The notes under the pieces: model-generated
What the model was told of the DNA's origin: nothing
What the model saw: the letters and a program-made list of their open reading frames with translations, nothing else
Database searches by the model: none
Position numbers and translations under genes: made by a program
In this document: piece by piece, positions 9,304 to 16,957 of the stretch
Numbering within the stretch: the first letter of the stretch is position 1
Layout of the letters: each line of letters opens with the position of its first letter
Assembly (NCBI GenBank): GCA_947494445.1
Contig: CANLVD010000020.1
Span: forward strand, 1-49,621
Direction of reading: 5' to 3'
DNA: 49,621 nt
Source of the DNA: an uncultured Paracoccaceae bacterium
GTDB lineage: Bacteria > Pseudomonadota > Alphaproteobacteria > Rhodobacterales > Rhodobacteraceae

Positions 9304-9570
9304 TCAGGTATCTCGTTCAACATCAGTCCCATCAATATCATCAAAAGCACTGACATGCTGAAGGCCTGATCCAGGCTTGCCCTTTGGAATCCTGTCGCCA
9401 TTGTTCACAATCAAACGCAGATCCGGAGCATCAGACAAATGCGGAGCCTCGGGCATTGCCGGTTTCTGGGGTTGATCCATAGGCTTGAGACGCAACAACC
9501 AAAAAGTCACGGCCACTGCCAGAACCCCTCCTGCCAGAGCCAGCACAATTTCAAACGTTGTCATGATCAT
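9304..9570 (-). CDS. Small membrane protein, unknown function
   Basis: 88-aa product with one N-terminal membrane helix (residues about 5-24, FEIVLALAGGVLAVAVTFWLL) followed by a proline-rich polar tail. Its ATG at 9570 overlaps the stop of the preceding small gene (ATGATCATG), so the two are translationally coupled. No family recognised. It lies tail to tail with the phosphomannomutase gene, 12 bases away. Confidence 0.72.
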   Translation of the reverse strand: MIMTTFEIVLALAGGVLAVAVTFWLLRLKPMDQPQKPAMPEAPHLSDAPDLRLIVNNGDRIPKGKPGSGLQHVSAFDDIDGTDVERDT

Positions 9571-9791
9571 TCGCTGCCTCCTTTCAGACGGCAGAGCTGC
9601 CACCAACCCAAAATCCACATGTAAAGACCCAAAACTTCGAAAACGAATACGGCGGTCCATCGAGACGGCGTCTCGCCTTGAAGCGCTTCTCGCAGACCAT
9701 AGCCGATGAAAAACAGTCCTATTGCATAGAACAGGTTTGAAATCGCCTTGACGCGCTCATTGTGGATCCGGGTATTTGTGGTATTGGCCAT
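9567..9791 (-). CDS. Small two-helix membrane protein, unknown function
   Basis: 74-aa product beginning MANTTNTRIHNERVKAISN, with two hydrophobic segments (about 20-38 and 49-68) separated by a short charged loop; a hairpin membrane protein. ATG 9791 is preceded by AAGGAG at 5-base spacing, which decides against the longer TTG-initiated frame. Coupled to the next small membrane gene by an overlapping start/stop. Downstream of the ribbon-helix-helix gene and possibly read through from it, across a strong hairpin at 9808-9829. No family recognised. Confidence 0.75.
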   Translation of the reverse strand: MANTTNTRIHNERVKAISNLFYAIGLFFIGYGLREALQGETPSRWTAVFVFEVLGLYMWILGWWQLCRLKGGSE

Positions 9792-9807
9792 CCGCGCTCC
9801 TTGCAAG

Positions 9808-9829
9808 GCCTGCCCCGAGCGGGGCAGGC
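9808..9829. terminator. Strong hairpin between the RHH gene and the small membrane genes
   Basis: Perfect 9-bp arms GCCTGCCCC (9808-9816) and GGGGCAGGC (9821-9829) around a 4-base loop. It follows the stop of the minus-strand RHH gene by 17 bases. No T-run follows on the minus strand, so it may be a processing or attenuation hairpin instead of a full terminator. Confidence 0.5.
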
Positions 9830-9845
9830 TGGGGCGCTTTTGGGG

Positions 9846-10172
9846 TTAGAACAGTTTTAACCGGACAATCTCTCCGGTTTCGCCGTCCTTCATAAACAGT
9901 TCGGAATTGTGCTCTTCCACCTCGTCGATCAGTACATCATAAATTCTCAGCGCCTCGCGAACGACCTGGGCTGCACTTTCGGCCTCAGTCTTCTCGACCA
10001 GTTCAAACAACCTGTTCTTGGCCCGTTCGGACAACTGGATTTGAATTTTGTAGCGTTCCGCGCTTTGGCGGGTTTTTTGCATGCTGTCACGACCCGAGGA
10101 CGCTGCCCCAGTCGGCACAGCAGTTTGCGCTGCGTCGGGCATTTTGGTCTCGATGTCTTGCTGAATACGCAT
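9846..10172 (-). CDS. Ribbon-helix-helix DNA-binding protein
   Basis: 108-aa protein. Residues 1-40 are polar and probably disordered. Residues 41-90 read YKIQIQLSERAKNRLFELVE then AAQVVREALRIYDVLID, a beta strand and two helices typical of the RHH (CopG/Arc-like) fold, followed by a charged tail. Members repress by binding small palindromes as paired dimers. ATG 10172 has AGGAG at good spacing. A near-identical palindrome lies upstream of this gene (10364-10380) and of the next minus-strand gene (10800-10816), so autorepression is likely. It could also be an antitoxin-like regulator, but no toxin gene is adjacent. Confidence 0.82.
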   Translation of the reverse strand: MRIQQDIETKMPDAAQTAVPTGAASSGRDSMQKTRQSAERYKIQIQLSERAKNRLFELVEKTEAESAAQVVREALRIYDVLIDEVEEHNSELFMKDGETGEIVRLKLF

Positions 10173-10358
10173 GGAAAACTCCTGTAACTAAAAGTCTGAA
10201 GCCGGTTGTCTGTCCAACGACCGGCAGATGATAAAATCACAGGGACGGAAAGGCTGCAGAAGTCCAAGCACGATACGTCTGGCTGCTGGCTGCTTGCTTC
10301 AGTCTTGAGTTGGGGGGTATCATATTCGCACTCCATTTTTCAATTATATCATACTTAA

Positions 10359-10389
10359 ATTATATGTACTGATTACATTTCTAAATCAA
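10359..10389 (-). promoter_or_regulatory. Candidate promoter of the RHH gene
   Basis: On the minus strand TTGATT (10389-10384) and TATAAT (10364-10359) are separated by 19 bases. The palindrome at 10364-10380 fills the spacer, where a bound repressor would block RNA polymerase. Spacing is slightly long. Confidence 0.45.
10364..10380. promoter_or_regulatory. Palindromic operator candidate, copy 1
   Basis: ATGTACTGATTACATTT contains the inverted repeat TGTA-N5-TACA. It matches 15 of 17 bases with the copy at 10800-10816. Both precede minus-strand genes of the small-gene block, and the RHH protein encoded just downstream is the natural candidate ligand. Confidence 0.55.
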
Positions 10390-10528
10390 GCATTCGAAAA
10401 CTACCAATAGATCAAAATTGAGACTCTTATTGAAATATTATTTCACTAATTTGTAATTTTCTATCAAGGGGTGCTTGAGAAACGCAAAATTCAACTGCTG
10501 GGCCGATCAATCGAGGCTGCCCAGCAGA

Positions 10529-10741
10529 TTAAAGATGTACAGTCACCTCTTTTTCGCCGGTTTCTAAGTTGATCGAAACCGTTCGGCGACACCCGTGATA
10601 GGTCGTTGATTCAGTGTATTTAACCACTGAAACGTCTGATTTCTTAAGCTCATAGCGAATTTCTGAAAAGGCACTGTCCTGTTTTCGGCGACTCAGGTCC
10701 CGTACCGGAGCATCCTCGAAATCGCGGGGATCTATGGTCAT
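10529..10741 (-). CDS. Hypothetical protein, 70 aa
   Basis: Soluble, charged product beginning MTIDPRDFEDAPVRDLSRRK and ending in a predicted beta-rich segment (RTVSINLETGEKEVTVHL). ATG 10741 is preceded by AAGGAG at good spacing, with a sigma-70-like promoter at 10825-10853 and the shared palindrome between promoter and start. No family recognised. Its base composition is much lower in GC than the polysaccharide genes. Confidence 0.72.
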   Translation of the reverse strand: MTIDPRDFEDAPVRDLSRRKQDSAFSEIRYELKKSDVSVVKYTESTTYHGCRRTVSINLETGEKEVTVHL

Positions 10742-10799
10742 TTCTGGACTCCTTCACAGGCATTAACTCAAGCAAGATATTCAATGTAGAGTGAAATCA

Positions 10800-10816
10800 A
10801 TGTACTAGTTACATTT
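10800..10816. promoter_or_regulatory. Palindromic operator candidate, copy 2
   Basis: ATGTACTAGTTACATTT, inverted repeat TGTA-N5-TACA, 15 of 17 bases identical to 10364-10380. It lies just downstream of the -10 box of the promoter at 10825-10853, a usual repressor position, and 59 bases before the start of the 70-aa gene. Confidence 0.55.
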
Positions 10817-10824
10817 AATCTACT

Positions 10825-10853
10825 TAGATATTAGTAAACCGCCTCTGAGTCAA
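10825..10853 (-). promoter_or_regulatory. Sigma-70-like promoter for the 70-aa gene
   Basis: Minus-strand TTGACT (10853-10848), 17-base spacer, TATCTA (10830-10825). Transcription would start inside or next to the palindrome at 10800-10816. Confidence 0.55.
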
Positions 10854-10951
10854 GGTGGGCCCTGCGTCATTAACATAGTTACCGAAAAAAAATACCTGTT
10901 ATTGTCAATAATTCAGAACATTTTCCTAATAAACATGATATACTGCGGAAT

Positions 10952-10977
10952 AAATTTTGCAACCGTTTGCAAAATTT
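10952..10977. promoter_or_regulatory. 26-bp palindrome resembling a LacI-family operator
   Basis: Perfect 11-bp arms AAATTTTGCAA (10952-10962) and TTGCAAAATTT (10967-10977) flank CCGT. The core TTGCAACCGTTTGCAA has the form of LacI/GalR-family sites, in which a central CG is flanked by TTGCAA-type half-sites. It sits about 80 bases before the sulfotransferase start, just downstream of a TATACT (-10-like) at 10940-10945. No LacI-family gene is on the plasmid, so a chromosomal sugar-responsive repressor is implied. Confidence 0.65.
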
Positions 10978-11057
10978 CACTGAGTTCTCAAGCAATTGTG
11001 GATCATGACACTTTGCCGTAAGCAACTCTGGCTATGCCGGTCAGAAAGGACATCTCC

Positions 11058-11807
11058 TTGGCTCGTTTGTTCAAGATCATCCGCCGCCGCCTTGGTCGGC
11101 CTTTCGGGGTTGCGACCCGGGCGCTGAAATTTCGTCTCGGGCTGGAACCCGCCCGCGATCCGGTGGTGTTCTGCATCGGCATGCAACGCTCGGGCACCAC
11201 GTCCTTCGGCAATTTCTGTGCCGACACGCTGGGCCTGAAGCGGCGCGGCTTTGACATCTCCATCGCCAATGAATGGACCCGCGCCTGGATGGAGGGCCGG
11301 CATGAGCGCATCTTTGCCTCGCCCGATTTCCGCACCACACAGGTCTTCGAGGATGATCCCTGGTGGTGTCCTGACTACTATAAGGTGCTCGCCCCGCGTT
11401 TTCCGGGCGCCAAATTCGTGCTGATCACCCGCGACAGCGCCAAATGGTTCCGCTCGCTCAAGGCCCATTCGGGGGGCAAGTCGCTGGGGCATACGGATCT
11501 GCATGTGGCGATCTATGGCCGGGCCGATGAATTCGAGGCGCTGAAGGCCGACGCCCGCAAATCCGGGATCCCGTTCAAGAAGATCAACTGGCAGGGCCTG
11601 AGCCTGGAGGGCTGGGACGACCATTACAAGGCCGCCTATGAGGCCCATACGGCCGCGGCCACCGCCTGGTTTGCCGAACACGCCCCGGACCGCTTTCTGC
11701 ACATCGATCTTGATGACCCGGACAAGTTCCGCAAGGTTGCCGTGTTTCTGGGCTATGAGGACAAGGAATATGCCGATGTCCGGGTCAATGCCATCGCCAC
11801 ACCCTGA
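11058..11807 (+). CDS. Sulfotransferase family protein
   Basis: Transfers sulfate from PAPS to an acceptor hydroxyl, here probably a sugar. The N-terminal PAPS loop VFCIGMQRSGTTSF (about 38-51) and the 3'-phosphate segment FVLITRDSAKWFRSL (about 119-133) are clear; a C-terminal WDDHYKAAYEAHTAAA helix resembles the Sulfotransfer_4-like group. An ATG at 11034 gives 257 aa but has no ribosome site; TTG 11058 has AAAGGA at 7-base spacing and gives 249 aa, so it is preferred with moderate certainty. A LacI-type palindrome lies upstream. PAPS would come from the Sat/APS kinase at 46534. Confidence 0.87.
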   Translation: MARLFKIIRRRLGRPFGVATRALKFRLGLEPARDPVVFCIGMQRSGTTSFGNFCADTLGLKRRGFDISIANEWTRAWMEGRHERIFASPDFRTTQVFEDDPWWCPDYYKVLAPRFPGAKFVLITRDSAKWFRSLKAHSGGKSLGHTDLHVAIYGRADEFEALKADARKSGIPFKKINWQGLSLEGWDDHYKAAYEAHTAAATAWFAEHAPDRFLHIDLDDPDKFRKVAVFLGYEDKEYADVRVNAIATP

Positions 11808-12043
11808 CCGCGGCCCCGGACCTGGCCCAAACCATGCGCGCGGCCATTCATTAAAGTTTGCGCGATATAGAGTGTCCAATAAAGGCAGTCGCGCCACATT
11901 TCGCGGCAAACCCGGTGGAATACTGGCGAAATATTGCCGATTTCACGATTTGGTAGGATTTTCGACAGGAAAGACTGTGCCCCTGAGGACTTCACTGTTA
12001 AGAGCAAACCGTGGGGACGATATATAAGCGTCAGGGTGATGCC

Positions 12044-14788
12044 GTGAAAACTATATTTACATGTCTCACATGTGCTTTCGGCACAGCTTTTTCCGCAATC
12101 TCTCTTCCAGCACTGGCCCAGACCACGCCACTTGAGGCCGGTCTTGATGGCGTGCAGCCGGTGTTTCTGGCAGCCGATGCCCAGGGCACCACACCCGCCG
12201 CCGACCCGCGGCAGTTTTTCGAGATCACCATCCAGACAGGCGGCGCCTATCGCCTCAGCCTGCCGGGCTGGAGCCAGGCACAGGTGCGCATCGACGGGGA
12301 CATGGTCCTTGATGTTGCCGGAGCCGCGCAAGGCCTTGTGTCCCAGGATGCAACCGCCCTGACCGTGCTGGATGCCGGGACCCATGTGATCGAACTGGTT
12401 GATGGTGCATCCGTGATCGACCTGCGCGAGGCTCTGCGTCTGGGTCCGGTCGGCATGCCGATGCGCCCGCTCTCATCGCTGGCCCGCATGATTTCCGCGA
12501 CCGAGGCCGCAGCACTGATTACCGCAGGGCCCAAGCCCGTCCCGGCCGAGGGTGCTGACAAACGCCGTGCCGCTGCTGCCGCGCGCCCGGGATCGCAATC
12601 CGCAACCACCGGCCAGTTCCCCCGGCGCGGCTTTGCCATCGGCGGCCGCTCGGCCCGCACCGGCCCACAATCCTCGACCACATCTGCCAGACAGGACCGG
12701 ACCGCGGCCCTTGGCCCGCGCGGTCTGGACCTGCGCGGCACCCAGCAGACAGCGCGGCCCACCCGGTCATCATCGGGCGGGTCCCGGAACACGACACAGC
12801 CCGAGACTCAGCCCAGCACCCAGCCAGGTGCCGTGCCGGTCCCGGTTCAGGTTGCCATTCCCAACCCGGTCTCCACACCGACGCCTGCGCCGGTCACCCC
12901 CGACGACAACGTGGTCATGGATGACACCCCGTCGACACCGGCTCCCACGCCGACACCGACGCCAACGCCTACTCCAACCCCCGCTCCAGCACCGGCTCCG
13001 GCTCCTGCACCAACGGTTCCACCGGCCACCCCTGCCCCTGTTGCAGGCCCGCTGACCCCGCCGGCCGATGTCACCCTGACCCAGGCCATCCAGCTGACCT
13101 CCGTGATTGACGGGGCGACCCTGCCTCTGGAAGGCACCACCCTGTTCGGGGCAGTTCAGGCACCCGAAACCTTCGACATCGTGACCGCCCAGATCCAGCC
13201 ATCGGGCCGCGAGGCGATTGTCGATGTCGGGGCCGAGCGCGGCCAGTTCGCCCTGCGCCTCTTCCCGCAGGATTTTGCTCAGGATGGCACCGTGGATGTG
13301 TCCCTGACCGCCGGATTCTCGGCCAATGACGAGGTCCAGACCGAAACCGTCTCCTACAGCTTCACCGGCAACACCACCCAGAACGGGCTGGTGCAGGCCA
13401 TGAGCCGCCTGACCTTCGGCCCGACCCCTGCCCTGTTCTCGGAATTGCAACAGAGCGGTTTTGAGGCCTTTGTCGAGGCCCAGCTGGCGCCCGAGACCAT
13501 CGACGACAGCCTGTTTCTGGCCTCCCAGCCTGAATTGCTGCTCAATGAGGACGTCAATCGCACACGGATGCTGGAGGGTCTGCGGGCCCATGCGCTGGCC
13601 TATAGCGCGTTTTCCGAGCGCCAGCTCAACGAGGTGATGACCCGGTTCTGGCTGAACCATTTCCACGCCATCTCGAAAGGTGACGGGTTCCGCCATTACG
13701 GCGAGATCGAAGACACCCAGGCAATGCGCGCGCGCGCCCTGTCGACCTTCGGGGAACTGCTTGATTACTCGGCAAAAAGTGCGCTGATGATGTATTATCT
13801 GGACAATGCGGACAACCGCGCGAACCGGATGAACGAAAACTACGCCCGCGAAGTGCTGGAACTGCACACGGTCGGCGTCGATGCCGGGTACACCAGCGAG
13901 GACATCATCGAGATTGCCCGGGTCTTCACCGGCTGGCAGGTCGAGAAGACCCGCAACCGCGATGAGGGACTGACCGAGCGCTGGGAATTCAACTTCGACC
14001 CCAGCGACCATGACGAGGGCGACAAGCAGATCGGCTTTCTGGGCATCACCGTTGCAGGCCAGAGCGGCGAGGCCGGCATTGCCGAGGGCGAGGCCCTGCT
14101 GCAGGTTCTGGCCAACCACCCCTCGACCCGCCGCCATGTCTGCGGCAAGCTGGTGCAACTGCTGGTGGCCGATGTCCCGCCGGTGAATTTCGTCAACGCC
14201 TGTGACACAGCATGGGCTGCATCCGATGGCAACATCCGCACCGTGCTGCGCTCGATCCTGCTGGATCCGGCCTATATCTCCACGGTCGAGTACCAGCGCA
14301 ACAAGATGAAATCGCCCTATGAATATGCGGTCGGTCTGATCCGCAGCTTCTCGGCCATCCCGGCTGTCGGCGATGAGGACACCTTCTACAAGGAGTTCTC
14401 CGAAGTGCACACCAACGCAGGCTTTGACGATCTGACCTATCCTGTGCCCACCGGCACGCCGGAGATCTCGGGCGCCTGGAACAACACCTCCTCGCTGATC
14501 GGCGGCTATCGTCAGCATGTCGATATTTCACGCAACCGGATGGGGGCATTCGGGATCGATCTGGACCGGCAGATTGCCGATGCAGAGCTGGAAACAGCCG
14601 AGGAAACAGCTGCCTATCTGCTGGCTCTGGCCACGGCCGACCGGTATCAGCAGGATGAGTTTGACGCGGTGCTGGAGGCGCTCAAGGGCGCGGACGGGAT
14701 TTTCGAGCCCGGGGTCGCCGACGAGGCTGTCGCTTTCCGCCGGGCGCTGACACTGATCGGTGTCCTGCCCAGCACGATGATGCAATAA
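12044..14788 (+). CDS. Secreted DUF1800 domain protein
   Basis: 914-aa exported protein of unknown function. GTG 12044 (AGGG at 7-base spacing) starts a classical signal peptide, KTIFTCLTCAFGTAFSAISLPALAQ. Residues about 30-290 are variable and Ser/Arg/Gln-rich, then comes a Pro/Thr/Ala low-complexity linker (about 298-335) and an Ig-like stretch. The DUF1800 domain runs from about 446 to the end, with GLVQAMSRLTFGPTPALFSEL, RFWLNHFHAISKG, NENYAREVLELHTVGVDAGYT and ARVFTGWQ. DUF1800 proteins nearly always sit directly before a DUF1501 protein, as here. The upstream 230 bases hold no gene and must include its promoter. Confidence 0.9.
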   Translation: MKTIFTCLTCAFGTAFSAISLPALAQTTPLEAGLDGVQPVFLAADAQGTTPAADPRQFFEITIQTGGAYRLSLPGWSQAQVRIDGDMVLDVAGAAQGLVSQDATALTVLDAGTHVIELVDGASVIDLREALRLGPVGMPMRPLSSLARMISATEAAALITAGPKPVPAEGADKRRAAAAARPGSQSATTGQFPRRGFAIGGRSARTGPQSSTTSARQDRTAALGPRGLDLRGTQQTARPTRSSSGGSRNTTQPETQPSTQPGAVPVPVQVAIPNPVSTPTPAPVTPDDNVVMDDTPSTPAPTPTPTPTPTPTPAPAPAPAPAPTVPPATPAPVAGPLTPPADVTLTQAIQLTSVIDGATLPLEGTTLFGAVQAPETFDIVTAQIQPSGREAIVDVGAERGQFALRLFPQDFAQDGTVDVSLTAGFSANDEVQTETVSYSFTGNTTQNGLVQAMSRLTFGPTPALFSELQQSGFEAFVEAQLAPETIDDSLFLASQPELLLNEDVNRTRMLEGLRAHALAYSAFSERQLNEVMTRFWLNHFHAISKGDGFRHYGEIEDTQAMRARALSTFGELLDYSAKSALMMYYLDNADNRANRMNENYAREVLELHTVGVDAGYTSEDIIEIARVFTGWQVEKTRNRDEGLTERWEFNFDPSDHDEGDKQIGFLGITVAGQSGEAGIAEGEALLQVLANHPSTRRHVCGKLVQLLVADVPPVNFVNACDTAWAASDGNIRTVLRSILLDPAYISTVEYQRNKMKSPYEYAVGLIRSFSAIPAVGDEDTFYKEFSEVHTNAGFDDLTYPVPTGTPEISGAWNNTSSLIGGYRQHVDISRNRMGAFGIDLDRQIADAELETAEETAAYLLALATADRYQQDEFDAVLEALKGADGIFEPGVADEAVAFRRALTLIGVLPSTMMQ
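12937..13035 (+). repeat. Low-complexity Pro-Thr/Pro-Ala coding repeat
   Basis: Degenerate hexanucleotide repeat of CCN ACN and CCN GCN codons encoding alternating Pro-Thr then Pro-Ala in the DUF1800 protein linker. The codons vary, so slippage is less likely than in a pure repeat. It looks like a flexible spacer between the variable N-terminal region and the conserved domain. Confidence 0.75.
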
Positions 14789-14843
14789 CCCGTCGCCATC
14801 TGGCGGCGCTGCCCCCTTTTGCCCTGTGATCAGGAGTATTGAC

Positions 14844-16145
14844 ATGACCAACCGCAGAGACGTTCTCAAAGCTTTCGGCCTTGCCTCGGCAGCGGCTTTC
14901 CTTGGTGGCCCCCGGATCAGCCTGGGTCAGGCATCGGGCGGCAAGACCTTCGTGAAGATCTTCCAGCGCGGCGGCGCGGACGGGTTGCACATGTTCCCCA
15001 AAGTGAACGACATGCTGTATTATCAGGGGCGTCCCAACATCGCGATCGAGCCGCCCAGCAATGATGCAAGCTCGGCGATTTCCATGGGCAATGGTGCGGC
15101 CCGTGCAATGAACCCCAATCTTGCGCCCCTGATGGAGATCTGGGAGGCGGGCAACATGATGGTCAGCCCGGCCACCACATTCACCGCGCGCAACGGCTCG
15201 CATTTTGTCTCCCAGCGCCGGATCGGCCAGGGCTCGATGGCCGATGTGCCCCAGGGCTATCTGAACCGCTATCTCGAACAGGCCAGCGACGGGGTGCACC
15301 CGCTGCGCGGCATCGTGGCGGGCAAAAGCTCGATCTCGACCGAGATGGGCGGCCCGCTGGTGATCCCGTCGATCTCGCAATCCAGCGAATATAACCTGCA
15401 AAGCTCGGATTTCTGTTCGGGTTCGGGCTGTGCCGACAACCAGTTGACCGAGATGATGAACACGATTTCTTCCCATCAGGTCGATCTGCCCGCTGCCGAA
15501 AGCGCTCTGCGCGAGACCCAGCAGGTGCTGATCGAAACCATCGAGGAAGTGCGCGCCGTCGGGGTTGACTACACGCCCAATGCAGGCGGTCTGGATTATA
15601 CCGGCAGCCCGCTCGGCAAGGGTCTGAAACTGATCGCACAGCTGCTCAAGGCCGGGGTTCCGGTCGAGGTGGCGGCGGTGGACTGGGCCGGCAGCTGGGA
15701 CACCCATGGCAATCAGATCGCCCAGGATGGCGATCCTTTCACCGACCCCAGCTCGGGCTTCAACCGCTCTTCAAGCGCAGGTGCCCGCGATCTGCTGACC
15801 TTCTGGCGCGACCTCGGCCCGATGATGTCCGATGTGGTGGTTCTGGTCTGCACCGAATTTGGCCGCACGGTTCTGGAAAACGGCGCCACGGGCACCGATC
15901 ACGGCCATGGCGGCGCGTGGTTTGCCTTCGGCGGCCCGACCAGCAGCGGATTTGCCGCCGATGTGCCTTCTCTGGTCACCGAAAACCTGACCGAGGGCCG
16001 GTTCATGCCGGTCACGGTGGATGCCCGCGACCTGTCCGCCGAGATCATGGTCCGGCATCTGGGCCTGAGCGAGGCCATGGTCGGCACCGTCCTGCCCGGC
16101 CACAGCTTCACCGACCACGGGCTGTTCACCGGCGCTCTGGTCTGA
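14844..16145 (+). CDS. DUF1501 domain protein with Tat-type signal
   Basis: 433-aa exported protein with a twin-arginine-like leader (TNRRDVLKAFGLASAAAFLGG). The body matches DUF1501, an alkaline-phosphatase/sulfatase-superfamily relative: KTFVKIFQRGGADGLHMF near the start, VDWAGSWDTHGNQ near 278-290, and VVLVCTEFGRTVLENG then GTDHGHGGAWFAFGG near 334-362. ATG 14844 has CAGGAG upstream; 55 bases separate it from the DUF1800 gene. Export by Tat suggests folding with a cofactor in the cytoplasm. The biochemical role of DUF1800/DUF1501 pairs is not established. Here the pair follows a sulfotransferase gene, so a role in surface sulfated glycan metabolism is possible. Confidence 0.9.
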   Translation: MTNRRDVLKAFGLASAAAFLGGPRISLGQASGGKTFVKIFQRGGADGLHMFPKVNDMLYYQGRPNIAIEPPSNDASSAISMGNGAARAMNPNLAPLMEIWEAGNMMVSPATTFTARNGSHFVSQRRIGQGSMADVPQGYLNRYLEQASDGVHPLRGIVAGKSSISTEMGGPLVIPSISQSSEYNLQSSDFCSGSGCADNQLTEMMNTISSHQVDLPAAESALRETQQVLIETIEEVRAVGVDYTPNAGGLDYTGSPLGKGLKLIAQLLKAGVPVEVAAVDWAGSWDTHGNQIAQDGDPFTDPSSGFNRSSSAGARDLLTFWRDLGPMMSDVVVLVCTEFGRTVLENGATGTDHGHGGAWFAFGGPTSSGFAADVPSLVTENLTEGRFMPVTVDARDLSAEIMVRHLGLSEAMVGTVLPGHSFTDHGLFTGALV

Positions 16146-16324
16146 CGCACAGGACGCCTGTCCCGCTGCCCGCAAAAAGCGATGCCCGGCCCGCCCGGGT
16201 TTCGCAAAACCCGACCCCATGATCGGGGGCATGAGATGTCTTCGCAGACCCCGGGATTTCTGATCACCGCCGGACAGAGATCCGCAGAGTGTCAGAAACG
16301 GTCGTTACTTCCAGTGACAACAAT

Positions 16325-16783
16325 CTACGAGCTTTGGCACGCTTCGGCTTGATTGAACAATGCCCATGCTGGCGACCATTCACATGACAATTCCTTTCGG
16401 CATGCGTGCGCCAGAGCTAAGGATTTGCCCTGTAGGCTTGATAAATGCGCGTCAACATCTTTCGATCCCTCAGCTCCTGATGGCAAGGAATTCAAGCTTC
16501 TTCCGAAATCAACCATGGCAGCAGTAATGGATTCCTTCTCGATCAAACCCATCACTCCCCAATACATTTGCCAGAAACGATCCAGGTCCTCTTGAGCAGG
16601 CGCGACCGACGTTGAGATTCTGGCCGTTGTCTCAACAGCTTGCTCGCACCAAGCCAATTTTCTTTCGAGATATGGTTTTTCGGCTTCAACTGCTTGAACT
16701 TGAATGAATTTCACGATGCCAAACAGAAATGTAGCCAAGCCCACGAGAGCGACAAAGCTCTTTATCCAATTTTCAGCGGACAT
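16325..16783 (-). CDS. Hypothetical membrane-anchored protein, 152 aa
   Basis: One N-terminal membrane helix (FVALVGLATFLFGIVKFIQV, about 10-29) followed by a soluble domain rich in helices, with four cysteines (CEQAVE, CRKELSC, AEAC). ATG 16783 has GGGAGCG upstream. No family recognised. Base composition is lower in GC than its neighbours. It lies tail to tail with the DUF1501 gene, and nothing was recognised in the flanking gaps (16146-16324 and 16784-16957). Confidence 0.72.
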   Translation of the reverse strand: MSAENWIKSFVALVGLATFLFGIVKFIQVQAVEAEKPYLERKLAWCEQAVETTARISTSVAPAQEDLDRFWQMYWGVMGLIEKESITAAMVDFGRSLNSLPSGAEGSKDVDAHLSSLQGKSLALAHACRKELSCEWSPAWALFNQAEACQSS

Positions 16784-16957
16784 GTCGCTCCCTCACAGGT
16801 TCAAGGACAAGCATATCGGAGTTGTCGTGCTGCGCCAAATTGGAAGAAGCGATGACAGTAAACCTTGGCAAAATTTGCCTTGGGTCTGGCACGTTCTTGA
16901 CCTCCATCCGCACCTGCCCCCAAACCGGGACCCTTGTCACCGAAGCCAGCCCGCTGT

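Larger units (their letters stand above)
10173..10528. other. AT-rich intergenic region upstream of the RHH gene
   Basis: About 356 bases, much richer in A+T than the rest of the molecule from 10310 onward. It holds the putative promoter and operator of the RHH gene (10359-10389) and a leader of roughly 180 bases. No convincing coding frame was seen: the frame opening at 10336 lacks a ribosome site and overlaps the RHH gene out of phase. Confidence 0.6.

Noticed and set aside
9846-10172. Toxin-antitoxin module
   Set aside because: The RHH protein could be an antitoxin, but no neighbouring gene resembles a ParE, RelE, MazF or PIN toxin.
9947-10336. 129-aa minus-strand frame overlapping the RHH gene
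   Set aside because: Overlaps the RHH gene out of phase, has no ribosome site, and most of it reads as frame-shifted RHH sequence.
12770-14518. 582-aa minus-strand open frame
   Set aside because: Antisense to the DUF1800 gene; the Gly/Arg/Cys repeats are the complement of the Pro-Thr/Pro-Ala linker.
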